Positions 21,750-30,125 of a stretch of 64,000 bases of DNA are shown here, in pieces; position 1 is the first letter of the stretch, and every line of letters begins with the position of its first letter. A program made the translations under genes and the position numbers. The DNA comes from Aurantimonas aggregata (GTDB taxonomy: Bacteria > Pseudomonadota > Alphaproteobacteria > Rhizobiales > Rhizobiaceae): NCBI RefSeq assembly GCF_010500835.1, contig NZ_JAAAMJ010000012.1:59405-123404 (forward strand), read 5' to 3'. Below the pieces are notes generated by a model. It was not told the DNA's origin. It was given only the letters and a program-made list of their open reading frames with translations, and searched no databases.

Positions 21750-22124
21750 TTACTTGACTTCGACCGTCGCACCAGCCTTCTCGAGCTGGTCCTTGATCTT
21801 CTGCGACTCTGCCTTGTCGACGGCTTCCTTGACCGGCTTCGGGGCGTTGTCGACGAGGTCCTTGGCTTCCTTCAGGCCGAGACCCGTGATCGCGCGGACT
21901 TCCTTGATGACGTTGATCTTCTGCGCGCCGGCGGCGACGAGAATGACGTTGAATTCCGTCTGCTCTTCGGCGGCCTCGGCCGGAGCCGCGCCACCAGCGG
22001 CGGCAACGGCGACAGGAGCGGCGGCGGAAACGCCCCACTTCTCTTCCAGCATCTTCGACAGCTCAGCCGCCTCGAGGACGGTCAGGGTCGAGAGTTCGTC
22101 AACGATCTTGGCAAGATCAGCCAT
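21750..22124 (-). CDS. rplL: 50S ribosomal protein L7/L12
   Basis: The multi-copy stalk protein that recruits translation GTPases. 124 residues: an N-terminal dimerisation domain ([22 protein letters not shown]), an Ala-rich hinge (about 35-52) and the globular C-terminal domain with [22 protein letters not shown]. It lies 51 bases after rplJ. Normal for the family. Confidence 0.99.
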   Translation of the reverse strand: MADLAKIVDELSTLTVLEAAELSKMLEEKWGVSAAAPVAVAAAGGAAPAEAAEEQTEFNVILVAAGAQKINVIKEVRAITGLGLKEAKDLVDNAPKPVKEAVDKAESQKIKDQLEKAGATVEVK

Positions 22125-22175
22125 TTTGATTTTCCTTCAGGTTCGAACTTTGAGTTGAGCAGCGAGGAACCATCC

Positions 22176-22694
22176 TCACGCCGCCTCGTCCTTCTTGGCG
22201 TACGCTCCGAAGACGCGCGCGAGTTGCCCCGCAGGCGCCTGGAGAACTCCAGCAATGCGCGTGGCCGGTGTGCTGATCATTCCGACCAGCTTGGCCCTGA
22301 GTTCGTCCAGCGACGGCATGGTGGCCAAGGCCTTCACACCATCTGCATCGAGCGTGGTCTTGCCCATCGCCCCGCCGAGGATCACGAGTCGATCGTTCCC
22401 CTTGGCGAAATCGTTGGAGACCTTGGCCGCCGCGACCGGATCACTCGAATAAGCGATCAGAGTCTGGCCCTCGAACAGGTTCGAGATGCCTTCGGCGTCC
22501 GTGCCTTGAAGAGCGATCTTGGCGAGGCGGTTCTTCGCGACTTTGACGGTGCCTCCCGCATCACGCATCTTCGACCGATAGTCGTTCATATGCGCGACGG
22601 TAAGACCGGCATAGTGGGCCACCACGACCGTTCCGGAGACCTTGAAAGTCTCTTGAAGCGCCGTGACGAATTCGCGTTTTTCCGCTCTGTCCAC
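22176..22694 (-). CDS. rplJ: 50S ribosomal protein L10
   Basis: L10 anchors L7/L12 to the ribosome and autoregulates its operon in many bacteria. The start is read as GTG at 22692-22694 ([17 protein letters not shown]), because GGAGAG lies 8 bases upstream and homologues begin [10 protein letters not shown]; this gives 172 residues. The longer open frame upstream is leader. The C-terminal helix for L12 binding ([21 protein letters not shown]) is present. Confidence 0.95.
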   Translation of the reverse strand: MDRAEKREFVTALQETFKVSGTVVVAHYAGLTVAHMNDYRSKMRDAGGTVKVAKNRLAKIALQGTDAEGISNLFEGQTLIAYSSDPVAAAKVSNDFAKGNDRLVILGGAMGKTTLDADGVKALATMPSLDELRAKLVGMISTPATRIAGVLQAPAGQLARVFGAYAKKDEAA

Positions 22695-23058
22695 TGCCTC
22701 TCTCCATTTGACTGCAACGCCCGAGGGCGTCGTAGCCGGTTGCCTTTTGCCACCCGGACCATCCGGGCGACGCTCGGAGATCCTGTCCCCTCGGCTGCCC
22801 GGGCGATTCCGATGGAACCGACAGGCGACGCAAGGCATTCGGAGGTTCGAACCGAAGTCCCGGACGGACCGGTAAATTCGGAACACCCCGTCTCATGAGG
22901 GCTATCTGACGATTATGACTGGTCGTTAGACCAGTCGCCCCGCAATCTCGGACAGGCATTCAAGGAGCCCCGAAGGACTCCCACGTACCGGGGCGAACCC
23001 CGGAACCTTTTTGAAGGTGAACGCCGCATATAGGGGCGCCGTTCACCGATTAAAAGTC
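22695..23058 (-). promoter_or_regulatory. Structured rplJ leader, candidate L10-binding mRNA leader
   Basis: 364 bases between rplA and rplJ. Read on the minus strand: an 8-bp stem (23040-23047 with 23016-23023); two adjacent hairpins that both carry TTCG tetraloops, a 6-bp CCGGGG/CCCCGG stem (22988-23003) and a 7-bp GGAGTCC/GGGCTCC stem (22964-22981); then an 8-bp GACTGGTC/GACCAGTC stem with loop TAAC (22917-22936). L10 leaders at this place are known in many bacteria. That L10 binds here is an inference. Confidence 0.45.
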
Positions 23059-23760
23059 TCAGGCCGAAGCCACGAGAGACGAAGGATCGATCCGGACGCC
23101 CGGGCCCATCGTCGACGTGATCGCGACGCGCTGGACGTAATTGCCCTTGGCGCCGGACGGCTTCGCCCGCTGCACCGCGTCAGCGAACGCACGGATGTTC
23201 TCCGTGATCGCCTTGGAATCGAAGCTCACCTTGCCGACGCCGGCATGCACGATACCAGCCTTCTCGACGCGGAACTCGACGGCGCCGCCCTTCGAAGCTT
23301 TGACGGCAGCCGCGACGTCCGGGGTCACCGTGCCGACGCGTGGGTTCGGCATCAGGCCGCGAGGGCCGAGCACCTTACCGAGACGGCCGACGAGGGCCAT
23401 CATGTCCGGCGTCGCGATGGCGCGGTCGAAATCGATCGTGCCGTTCTGGACCTGCTCGACGAGATCTTCCGCACCGACGAGATCGGCGCCGGCGGCGCGG
23501 GCTTCGTCAGCCTTGTCGCCACGCGCGAAGACCGCAACGCGGACCGTCCGGCCCGTGCCGTTCGGCAGGTTGACGACGCCGCGAACCATCTGGTCCGCAT
23601 GGCGCGGGTCGACGCCGAGGTTCATCGAAACTTCGACGGTCTCGTCGAACTTCGCGGTCGCCCGCTGCTTCAGCATCTCGACGGCCTCGTCGAGGCCGTA
23701 GAGCTTGAGGCGGTCGAGGCCCTCACGGGCGTTCTGAATGCGCTTTCCAGCTTTTGCCAT
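23059..23760 (-). CDS. rplA: 50S ribosomal protein L1
   Basis: L1 forms the mobile L1 stalk that helps eject E-site tRNA, and can repress its own operon. 233 residues, with [20 protein letters not shown] near 125-144, the family signature. It lies 4 bases after rplK, so the two are coupled. A long structured leader follows before rplJ. Confidence 0.98.
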   Translation of the reverse strand: MAKAGKRIQNAREGLDRLKLYGLDEAVEMLKQRATAKFDETVEVSMNLGVDPRHADQMVRGVVNLPNGTGRTVRVAVFARGDKADEARAAGADLVGAEDLVEQVQNGTIDFDRAIATPDMMALVGRLGKVLGPRGLMPNPRVGTVTPDVAAAVKASKGGAVEFRVEKAGIVHAGVGKVSFDSKAITENIRAFADAVQRAKPSGAKGNYVQRVAITSTMGPGVRIDPSSLVASA

Positions 23761-23764
23761 CGTC

Positions 23765-24193
23765 TCAACCCACCACTTCGAGGCCCATGGAGCGGGCAGA
23801 GCCCTCGATCATCGCCATCGCCGCGTCCAGATTGGTCGCGTTGAGGTCCTGCAGCTTCTTTTCCGCGATCTCGCGAACCTGGTCACGGGTGACCGATCCG
23901 GCGACGGCCTTGCCCGGGGTCTGCGACCCCTTCGGCAGGTTGGCGGCCTTCTTGAGGAAGTAGCTCACCGGCGGGGTCTTCATCACGAACGTGAAGGACT
24001 TGTCCTGGTAGTAGGTGATGATGACTGGGATCGGCTGGCCCTTCTCCTGGTCCTGCGTCTGGGCGTTGAACGCCTTGCAGAATTCCATGATGTTGACGCC
24101 GCGCTGACCGAGCGCGGGTCCGATCGGCGGGGACGGCGTTGCCGAACCGGCCGGGACCTGCAGCTTCAGCTGGCCCTGGATCTTTTTAGCCAT
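23765..24193 (-). CDS. rplK: 50S ribosomal protein L11
   Basis: L11 of the GTPase-associated centre, needed for RelA activation. 142 residues. The Pro-rich N-terminal segment ([20 protein letters not shown], 15-34) and the C-terminal rRNA-binding domain are both present. First of the rplK-rplA pair, 137 bases downstream of nusG. Confidence 0.98.
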   Translation of the reverse strand: MAKKIQGQLKLQVPAGSATPSPPIGPALGQRGVNIMEFCKAFNAQTQDQEKGQPIPVIITYYQDKSFTFVMKTPPVSYFLKKAANLPKGSQTPGKAVAGSVTRDQVREIAEKKLQDLNATNLDAAMAMIEGSARSMGLEVVG

Positions 24194-24330
24194 TGGTTCC
24201 TGCTTTCGTTTCTGGTGCCGGACGCCCGTATCGACAGGGCCGGCAGCTTCTTGCAGTTCGCGCGGTGCGGCATTGTCGGCCGGCTAAGCCTCGATGCCTC
24301 CCGCACTGGGATCGGGCCGAAGCCCGGCGA

Positions 24331-24861
24331 TCAGACCTTTTCGACCTGACCGAATTCGAGATCGACGGGCGTTGCCCGGCCGAAGATCGACACCTCGACC
24401 TTGAGCCGCGTGCGCTCCTGGTCGACTTCCTGAACGACACCGTTGAACGATGCGAACGGACCGTCCGAGACACGGACATTCTCGCCGATGTCGAAAGATA
24501 TCGTCGGCTTCGGACGCTCGACGCCGTCCTGGACCTGCATCAGGATCTGCTCGGCTTCCTTGTCGGAAATCGCCACCGGACGATTGTCCGGCCCGAGGAA
24601 CCCGGTGACCCGCGGCGTGTTCTTGATCATCGAGAACACGGCGTCGGTCAGCTCTGCCTTCACCAGCACGTAGCCCGGAAAGAACTTGCGCTCGGCGTCG
24701 ACCTTGCGCCCGCGACGAACCTCGACGACCTTCTCGGTCGGGACGAGGATCTTCTCGAACTTGTCGGAGAGCCCCTTCTGCCGGGCCTGCTCCTCGATCG
24801 ATTCCGCGACCTTCTTCTCGAAATTCGAGTAGGCGTGGACGATGTACCAGCGGGCTGTCAT
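24331..24861 (-). CDS. nusG: Transcription termination/antitermination protein NusG
   Basis: NusG binds RNA polymerase through its NGN domain and links to Rho or S10 through its KOW domain. 176 residues: NGN begins WYIVHAYSNFEKKVAESI, and KOW is seen as NVRVSDGPFASFNGVVQEVD in the C-terminal third. It follows secE by 31 bases, the standard secE-nusG pair. A hairpin with a TTCG loop (CGGGC/GCCCG) lies just past its stop. Confidence 0.98.
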   Translation of the reverse strand: MTARWYIVHAYSNFEKKVAESIEEQARQKGLSDKFEKILVPTEKVVEVRRGRKVDAERKFFPGYVLVKAELTDAVFSMIKNTPRVTGFLGPDNRPVAISDKEAEQILMQVQDGVERPKPTISFDIGENVRVSDGPFASFNGVVQEVDQERTRLKVEVSIFGRATPVDLEFGQVEKV

Positions 24862-24892
24862 GATGCTGCGATTACTCCTGCGGTGTCTGGCG

Positions 24893-25090
24893 TCAGACGC
24901 TGACGTTCATGATCAGCCCGACCAGATAGCCAAGGGCCTGGTCGGCGATAAAGAAGAACGCCGCGGCAAAGGTGACCATCACGAACACCATGATCGTCGA
25001 GATCATCGTCTCCCTGCGGGTCGGCCACGTGACCTTGGCGGTCTCGGTGCGCACCTGCTGGATAAAGGTGAAGGGATTGGTCTTGGCCAT
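24893..25090 (-). CDS. secE: Preprotein translocase subunit SecE
   Basis: Essential clamp subunit of the SecYEG channel. The start is the ATG of MAKTNPFTFIQQVRTETAKV at 25088-25090, giving 65 residues, the short single-span form of alphaproteobacteria. The conserved amphipathic segment KVTWPTRRETM (19-29) precedes one membrane segment (about 31-58). It lies between tRNA-Trp and nusG. Confidence 0.96.
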   Translation of the reverse strand: MAKTNPFTFIQQVRTETAKVTWPTRRETMISTIMVFVMVTFAAAFFFIADQALGYLVGLIMNVSV

Positions 25091-25229
25091 GCACCGCTCA
25101 TAGCTAAAGCGCGTGAAGGCCGCTAACCAGCCCCACGCGCCACGTGTCTGTGAAAATCCATTTAAACGCCCTTGACGTGATTCACAAGCCCGGTCGCGTC
25201 TATTTCGAATGATCGAGACCGGAGGGCGC

Positions 25230-25305
<76 letters not shown>

Positions 25306-25315
25306 TCGTGCGGTC

Positions 25316-25344
25316 CGCATATCGCCTCGCGTGCCGAACTGCAA
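25316..25344 (-). promoter_or_regulatory. Candidate promoter for tRNA-Trp/secE/nusG
   Basis: Minus strand TTGCAG (25339-25344), a 17-base spacer, then TATGCG (25316-25321). Transcription would begin about 4 bases before the mature tRNA end at 25305, which is a good fit for a tRNA promoter. The -10 box is imperfect. Confidence 0.5.
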
Positions 25345-25575
25345 CAGCGATTTTGGACGGAGCGCCCGAACCCGGCCCCGGCCAAACGCCGGATGACACG
25401 GCCTGACAGGACGTACCCGCGCCACCAGACGCCCACGAAGCCGTGAGCGGCCCAGTCCCGCTCGCCCGCTTAGCCATGGACACCCTCCCGACAGGTCGCT
25501 ACATCCGCCGCGGCAGAGGGCAGGCTGGCACCAAGAACAGCCGGCAGCCAGAACATACCGGAGCCGGCCATAGAC

Positions 25576-26208
25576 ATGACCATGGTGACACGGCCAAAGT
25601 CCCTGATCCTGTTCGATCTCGACGGCGTGATCCTGGATTCGCGTCGCAACATGGAGATCGCCTGGCACAGCGTTCAGGAAGAGTGCGGGATCGCCCTGCC
25701 CTTCGAGGTTTATTTCGCCGAGATCGGGCGGCCCTTCCCCGACATCATGGCGCGACTCGGGCTGGCTCATTCCGCCGGCGCCATCGAACGGGTGTTTCGC
25801 CGGGCTTCCAGCCAGTCGCTGCACGCGACGCCTCTCTTCGAGGGCATGGAGGCCGTACTGGCGACGCTGGCCGACAGCGGACGCCAGCTCGGCATCGTGA
25901 CATCGAAGGACGCGGCACGCACCGAACTCGTCCTCGACCGCCTGTCGGTCGGCTTCGCCGTCGTGATGACGCCGCGGGACGGGCTTCGCGGCAAGCCGGC
26001 ACCCGACCATCTGCTGTCTGCCATGGCTTACTGCAACGTCGACCCGTCGGACTCGGTGTTCATCGGCGACATGGATTCCGACGCGGAGGCCGCCCGGCGG
26101 GCACGCATAGATTACGTTCATGTCGACTGGGGTTACGGTGCACGACCGGCAGGCTGCCTCTTCGCGGCCGCCGCGCCGGCCGATCTCCAGACTTTCCTGC
26201 TCAGCTGA
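25576..26208 (+). CDS. HAD-family hydrolase (putative sugar phosphatase)
   Basis: A HAD-superfamily phosphatase with a helical cap domain. 210 residues. Motif I is DLDGV (14-18, nucleophile D14 and acid D16), motif II is the IVTSKD Thr/Ser, motif III is the Lys of RGKPAPDHL, and motif IV is IGDMDSD. It lies 11 bases ahead of the cytidylyltransferase gene on the same strand. A ulosonate-phosphate phosphatase feeding that enzyme is plausible, although it is not the small tetrameric KdsC type. First gene of the cassette between tRNA-Trp and tuf2. Confidence 0.85.
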   Translation: MTMVTRPKSLILFDLDGVILDSRRNMEIAWHSVQEECGIALPFEVYFAEIGRPFPDIMARLGLAHSAGAIERVFRRASSQSLHATPLFEGMEAVLATLADSGRQLGIVTSKDAARTELVLDRLSVGFAVVMTPRDGLRGKPAPDHLLSAMAYCNVDPSDSVFIGDMDSDAEAARRARIDYVHVDWGYGARPAGCLFAAAAPADLQTFLLS

Positions 26209-26219
26209 GGACCCGCATC

Positions 26220-26957
26220 ATGGCCCCGCGTATCGTCGCCGTCATTCCCTGCCGTTTCGGCGCATCGCGTTTTCCTGGCAAGCCGATCGCGGACATCAAC
26301 GGCAAGCCGATGCTCTGGCACGTCTATCAGCAGACGATCGCCGCCGAGGGCATCGACGCGGCGACGATCGCCACCGATGACGACCGCATCCGAAAGGTGT
26401 GCGAAGTACTCGACCTGCCGGTGCTGATGACTCGCTCCGATCACGTTTCCGGTACGGACCGGGTCGCCGAATGCGCGGTACGCCTCGACGCCGATATCAT
26501 CGTCAACGTGCAGGGCGACGAGCCGATGATCGAGCCGGAGGCGATTGCGCGCGTCGCCAGAGGCATCGCCACCTGCGACGATCGGAATGTCCAGGCATCC
26601 AACGGCTACAACGAGATATCGTCGCCCTCCGACGCAATCGACACCAATGTCGTCAAGGTGGTGATGACGGTCTCGGGCCTCGCCATGGCCTATTCGCGCC
26701 TGCCGATCCCCTATCCGAAAGGCGGCGCCGTCCGCCATCTGCGCCAGCTTGGGCTCTATGCCTTCCGGCGCGAAGGGCTTGAGCGTTTCGCTGCGCTGAA
26801 GCCTGGACCGCTGGAACAGGCCGAGGGCGTCGAGATGCTGCGCTTCGTCGAGCATGGCTACGGGGTCCAGATGGTGCAGGTGCCGAACGACGAAGGCATT
26901 CCGGTCGACACGCCCGCCGATCTCGACCGCGTCCGCGCGCTGATGGCCGGCCATTGA
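26220..26957 (+). CDS. kdsB: CMP-Kdo synthetase-type cytidylyltransferase
   Basis: Couples CTP to 3-deoxy-manno-octulosonate (or a related ulosonate), giving the CMP-sugar used in lipid A or capsule synthesis. The start is the ATG at 26220 with GAGGAC ahead of it, giving 245 residues, the KdsB length. The N-terminal nucleotide-binding motif PCRFGASRFPGKPIADING (10-28) and NVQGDEPMIEP near 98-108 are typical of the family. Since it is embedded with glycosyltransferase-like genes, it may be a second, pathway-specific copy; the housekeeping copy would lie elsewhere. Confidence 0.88.
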   Translation: MAPRIVAVIPCRFGASRFPGKPIADINGKPMLWHVYQQTIAAEGIDAATIATDDDRIRKVCEVLDLPVLMTRSDHVSGTDRVAECAVRLDADIIVNVQGDEPMIEPEAIARVARGIATCDDRNVQASNGYNEISSPSDAIDTNVVKVVMTVSGLAMAYSRLPIPYPKGGAVRHLRQLGLYAFRREGLERFAALKPGPLEQAEGVEMLRFVEHGYGVQMVQVPNDEGIPVDTPADLDRVRALMAGH

Positions 26958-27012
26958 GGTCCGTCGCGCTGGACCCGGTGCCGACACGCGAAGCGTGAGC
27001 AGGAGCAGCGCC

Positions 27013-27726
27013 ATGACCGAGATCGCACGGCGACCATTCGATGGTGCCGAAGAGCAGGCTATCGCGAAGGATTTTGCCGCCCTGTCGGCCAGGCACACGG
27101 CATGGCTGGAAGGCCGTGGGCTCACGAGCCGCCCCTGGTTCATCCTCGGTTCCGCGCCGGATCCCCACGTCCCGGAGCCGTTTCCGGCAAGGACTGCCCA
27201 CATCCACGTCAAATATGCCGGCCATGCCGCGCGCCAGCACGGTCTGCCGCCGGGCGATCTGACCTTTCTTCTGACCAAGACGAAACCGGAGGACATAGCC
27301 GGGCTCGAACTCAGAGCCGTCCTGCGCCTGTGCAAGCGCCACAGCCCGCTGACCCGCATCCGCCGCGACCTCCCGTTTCTGCGGGCGAAGGAATGCGCCC
27401 TCACCGATCGGGAGCGCGATGCCTTCATCATCGGCACGCTGGGAACGCTCTTCGGCGGCAGCGGCGACGAGATCCGGCCGTCCAACGGCGTCGCGCTGAT
27501 CGCCTACGCGATCGCCGTCGGCATTCCGCAGATCATCGTGGCCGGCATCTCGCTCGACAGCGACGGCTATGCCTATGACCGCTCCGCGCGCACGAGACGC
27601 CATCTCGCGGAGGATCGCGCAGCGCTCGCGGTCGTCGCCGAGCGCTATCCGCAGGTCACGACGACCGAACCAGGCCTCAGCCGGGCAACCGGCATCCCAC
27701 TCTTGGCAAGCGTCGCCGCCGGCTGA
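27013..27726 (+). CDS. Sialyltransferase-like (GT42-like) protein A
   Basis: No close family is recognised with certainty. 237 residues, starting at the ATG with AGGAG 7 bases upstream. It has an N-terminal RPWFILGSAPDP stretch (40-51), a HIHVKYAGHAARQHG stretch after it, and RPSNGVALIAYAIAVGIPQI with IVAGISLDSDGYAYD (155-189). The same layout, a glycine/proline nucleotide loop followed by a [TS]xG...AhxLGxxEIxLxG block, is known from the Campylobacter Cst sialyltransferases (GT42). It is clearly paralogous to the gene at 29454-30125. A CMP-sugar transferase role beside the cytidylyltransferase is inferred. Confidence 0.55.
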   Translation: MTEIARRPFDGAEEQAIAKDFAALSARHTAWLEGRGLTSRPWFILGSAPDPHVPEPFPARTAHIHVKYAGHAARQHGLPPGDLTFLLTKTKPEDIAGLELRAVLRLCKRHSPLTRIRRDLPFLRAKECALTDRERDAFIIGTLGTLFGGSGDEIRPSNGVALIAYAIAVGIPQIIVAGISLDSDGYAYDRSARTRRHLAEDRAALAVVAERYPQVTTTEPGLSRATGIPLLASVAAG

Positions 27727-27744
27727 GCGAACGGCGTGCCCCGC

Positions 27745-28606
27745 TCAGGACTTGCCGGCCGACTCAGCCGCCGATTTCTCCGCCAGCTTCTGTTTGCGCG
27801 TCTTGGGCTTCAGCGAGCGCAGGAACCCGCTGAAACGGCCCTGCAGCCGGGTCAGGGACAGCAGCCGGTCGACCACGATGTTGGTGCCCTCTAGCCGCTC
27901 CGAGAGCACCTCGGCCGAAACCAATGCCACGTCCGTCGGGGTGATGCCGGGCACGCGCTCCGCGATGCGGTCCCATTGCCCGCCACTGCTGCCGCCGTCC
28001 ATCGTCAGCCGGCCGTTGCGCACCAGCAGCCGGTTGACGATCTGCTCGAAGGTCCATTCATGGTCGTGGAACAGCTTCCAAGCCTGCGACCGGCGCGCGG
28101 TGAAGCCGGCCAAGACGATCGGCAAGTGCGGACAGGCTTCCGCCAGCCAGTAGGCCAGCGCAAACCCGCTCGTCGGGACATGCGTCTGCGGATAGAAGCC
28201 GGCGAAGACTGGCGTGAGATCGAGATAGCCGACCCTGGCGCCGCCGAAGTCTTTGGCGGGGCTGAAGACCTCCCGGTCGCCGGCGCTGAGGTTCAATATT
28301 CCCTGGAAATGCTCGCCGCGCAGGAGCCGCAGCACGTCGTCGACTTCCCGCCGATAGACGATGTTCGCCCCCGCCGCACTGCTGCGGGCGACCAGCAGAG
28401 ACGGCCTCTGGAAGGGCGCGTCGAGAACCTTGAACACCTTGTTGAAGAAGACGAAGAGCGTGCCCTCGCCGTAGCGCGACGCGAGCGAAGCGATATCGAC
28501 CGCGTCGCTGTTGGCGACGAGCACGACCCTCTCGAAACCGCCGAAATAATCCGCCCAGCCCTCGCGCGTTTCTGGCAGGCTCGCCGGCTGGTACCCCGTC
28601 GTGTTC
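27745..28606 (-). CDS. Sialyltransferase-like (GT42/GT29-like) protein C
   Basis: 287 residues, read from a TTG at 28606-28608 with GGGGG just upstream; no ATG or GTG fits better. The pattern is like that of its neighbours but more distant: ERVVLVANSDAVD (26-38), a FVFFNKVFKVL stretch (52-62) that recalls the RCNQFYF segment of Cst enzymes, then HVPTSGFALAYWLAEA (143-158) and IVLAGFTARRSQAW, followed by HDHEW (181-185) with candidate catalytic His. The C-terminus is Lys/Ala-rich and likely disordered. Probably a glycosyltransferase; the donor is unknown. It converges on protein A with an 18-base gap. Confidence 0.5.
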
Positions 28607-28626
28607 AAATGCCCCCGCCCCGCCTG

Positions 28627-29319
28627 TCAGCCGCCACGCTGCTGCACGAACAACGTGCGATCACGCGCGGCGAACCACTCGTCGGCATAGTCGTCATTCT
28701 TGTATTCGTCGAAATACGGGCCGCCATCGGTGAAGTGGACGTTACGGGCGTCGGCGTTGAAGTCGTACTCGTTGACCAGCCAGTTCCAGGTCGCCGGAAT
28801 CTCGCCGATATTCTCGTCGCCTTCGAGCCACTTGAACTGATGCAGCTCGAGCCCGGTGGCCGAATTCACGTAGTCGGTGGTCAGCGCGCGGCATCGGGCA
28901 TTGTTGAAGAGCATGACGCTCGACCAGTTCTTCTTCTCGTATTTGGTCTGCGCCTGGCCGAGGAACTTGGTCTCGACCTTCGGCGTGTAGTCATGCTTGA
29001 CGACCTGCACCGCGTAATTCTCGTCCCGCAGCGCCCAGAGCTCGGCGATGTCGGCACGCATCAGCATGTCGCAATCCATGAACAGGCTCCAGCCCTCGAA
29101 ATTGCTCAGGGCAGGCACGAGGAATCGCGAGAAGGAGAATTCGGTGGACTGCAGGGCGTTGCGCTCGCGGGTGAAGACCTGCTCGAGATTCGGCAGATAC
29201 AACGGAGAAAACAGGACCGGCACCGACGACCGCTCGAGGATGCTCTGGCAAAGGACGTGGTAGGCGATCACTTCCTTGGAGTCGAACCCTACGAAGACCT
29301 GGACTGGCGGGTGCTTCAC
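28627..29319 (-). CDS. GT8-like glycosyltransferase
   Basis: A GT-A fold glycosyltransferase related to family 8. 230 residues from a GTG at 29317-29319 with GAGG 7 bases upstream. It has the N-terminal VFVGFDSKEVIAYHVLCQSI stretch, STEFSFSRFLVPAL before the metal site, and the DxD motif as FMDCDM (D82-C83-D84). The C-terminal EIPATWNWLVNEYDF segment resembles those of bacterial GT8-like proteins in capsule loci. The sugar and acceptor cannot be told. It lies 18 bases upstream of protein C and may be co-transcribed with it. Confidence 0.75.
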   Translation of the reverse strand: MKHPPVQVFVGFDSKEVIAYHVLCQSILERSSVPVLFSPLYLPNLEQVFTRERNALQSTEFSFSRFLVPALSNFEGWSLFMDCDMLMRADIAELWALRDENYAVQVVKHDYTPKVETKFLGQAQTKYEKKNWSSVMLFNNARCRALTTDYVNSATGLELHQFKWLEGDENIGEIPATWNWLVNEYDFNADARNVHFTDGGPYFDEYKNDDYADEWFAARDRTLFVQQRGG

Positions 29320-29453
29320 GTGACGACCTCGTGGTTTGATAAAACCGGGGCCTCATACACCCCCGACGCGGAATAGCCAATTCCGAGCGGCCGGCTCGCC
29401 CCCGACCAGCGGCCGGCGCAAGCGCGTTCGCAAGGATCCAGGTGCGGATGGCT

Positions 29454-30125
29454 TCACGGCCGCCAGAGCCGAAGGCCGAGATCTTCAGCCAGTTCCGGCT
29501 CGCTCGTCGCCACCCCGCGATCGCTCCGCAGACGCTCCAGAGCGAGGCGATCCTCGGCGACCTGCAGCCTTGGTCGGGCGAGCGTGTCGTAGGAATGACC
29601 CGCGCGGGTAAAAGAAAAACCGGAAAGGACGATTTCGGGGACGCCCAGGAATAGGCCGTAGCAAAGCGCCGCGATGCCTGTGGACGGCTTGCCCAGTTCG
29701 CCGATGGCCAGAATCTCCGGCCCGATCAGCCCCTGGTTGATGGCCTCCCGATCGTCGGGATCGAGGGAGACCAGCGCGCCGATCTTCGCCTGGCGCTGGC
29801 GCATCAGCTTCCAGCGCTGCCGCCATCTTGGCCGGGCATTGTACCAGAGCAACGCCTTCGTCTCGAGGTCGGGGAAGACCGTCCACGACTCCACCGGGCG
29901 GCGCACGGTGAGATCGGCAGGGCCCCAGCCGCGCTGCTTCGCCGCCAGACCGGCATTGTTCACGTCCACCCGCGCGTGGCTGGCCAGCAGGGCGGCCGGC
30001 ATCGTCGGCTCCGGTGCGCCGCCCAGGATGACCCACGGGCGCTGCAGCAGCCCGAGACGGTCCATCGCGGCGCGGTGCGTCTCGCGGAGCTGCACCAGCC
30101 TCGGTGTCAGTGGGAAATGCGTCAT
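29454..30125 (-). CDS. Sialyltransferase-like (GT42-like) protein B, paralogue of protein A
   Basis: 223 residues from an ATG at 30123-30125. It aligns by eye with protein A (27013-27726) along its length: RPWVILGGAPEP (29-40) against RPWFILGSAPDP; VDVNNAGLAAKQRGWGPADL against IHVKYAGHAARQHGLPPGDL; KPSTGIAALCYGLFLGVPEI (146-165) against RPSNGVALIAYAIAVGIPQI; and a shared EP-x-L tail. The start overlaps the stop of the ELM1-family gene by 4 bases (ATGA), so the two are translated together. A CMP-sugar transferase role is inferred as for A. Confidence 0.55.
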   Translation of the reverse strand: MTHFPLTPRLVQLRETHRAAMDRLGLLQRPWVILGGAPEPTMPAALLASHARVDVNNAGLAAKQRGWGPADLTVRRPVESWTVFPDLETKALLWYNARPRWRQRWKLMRQRQAKIGALVSLDPDDREAINQGLIGPEILAIGELGKPSTGIAALCYGLFLGVPEIVLSGFSFTRAGHSYDTLARPRLQVAEDRLALERLRSDRGVATSEPELAEDLGLRLWRP

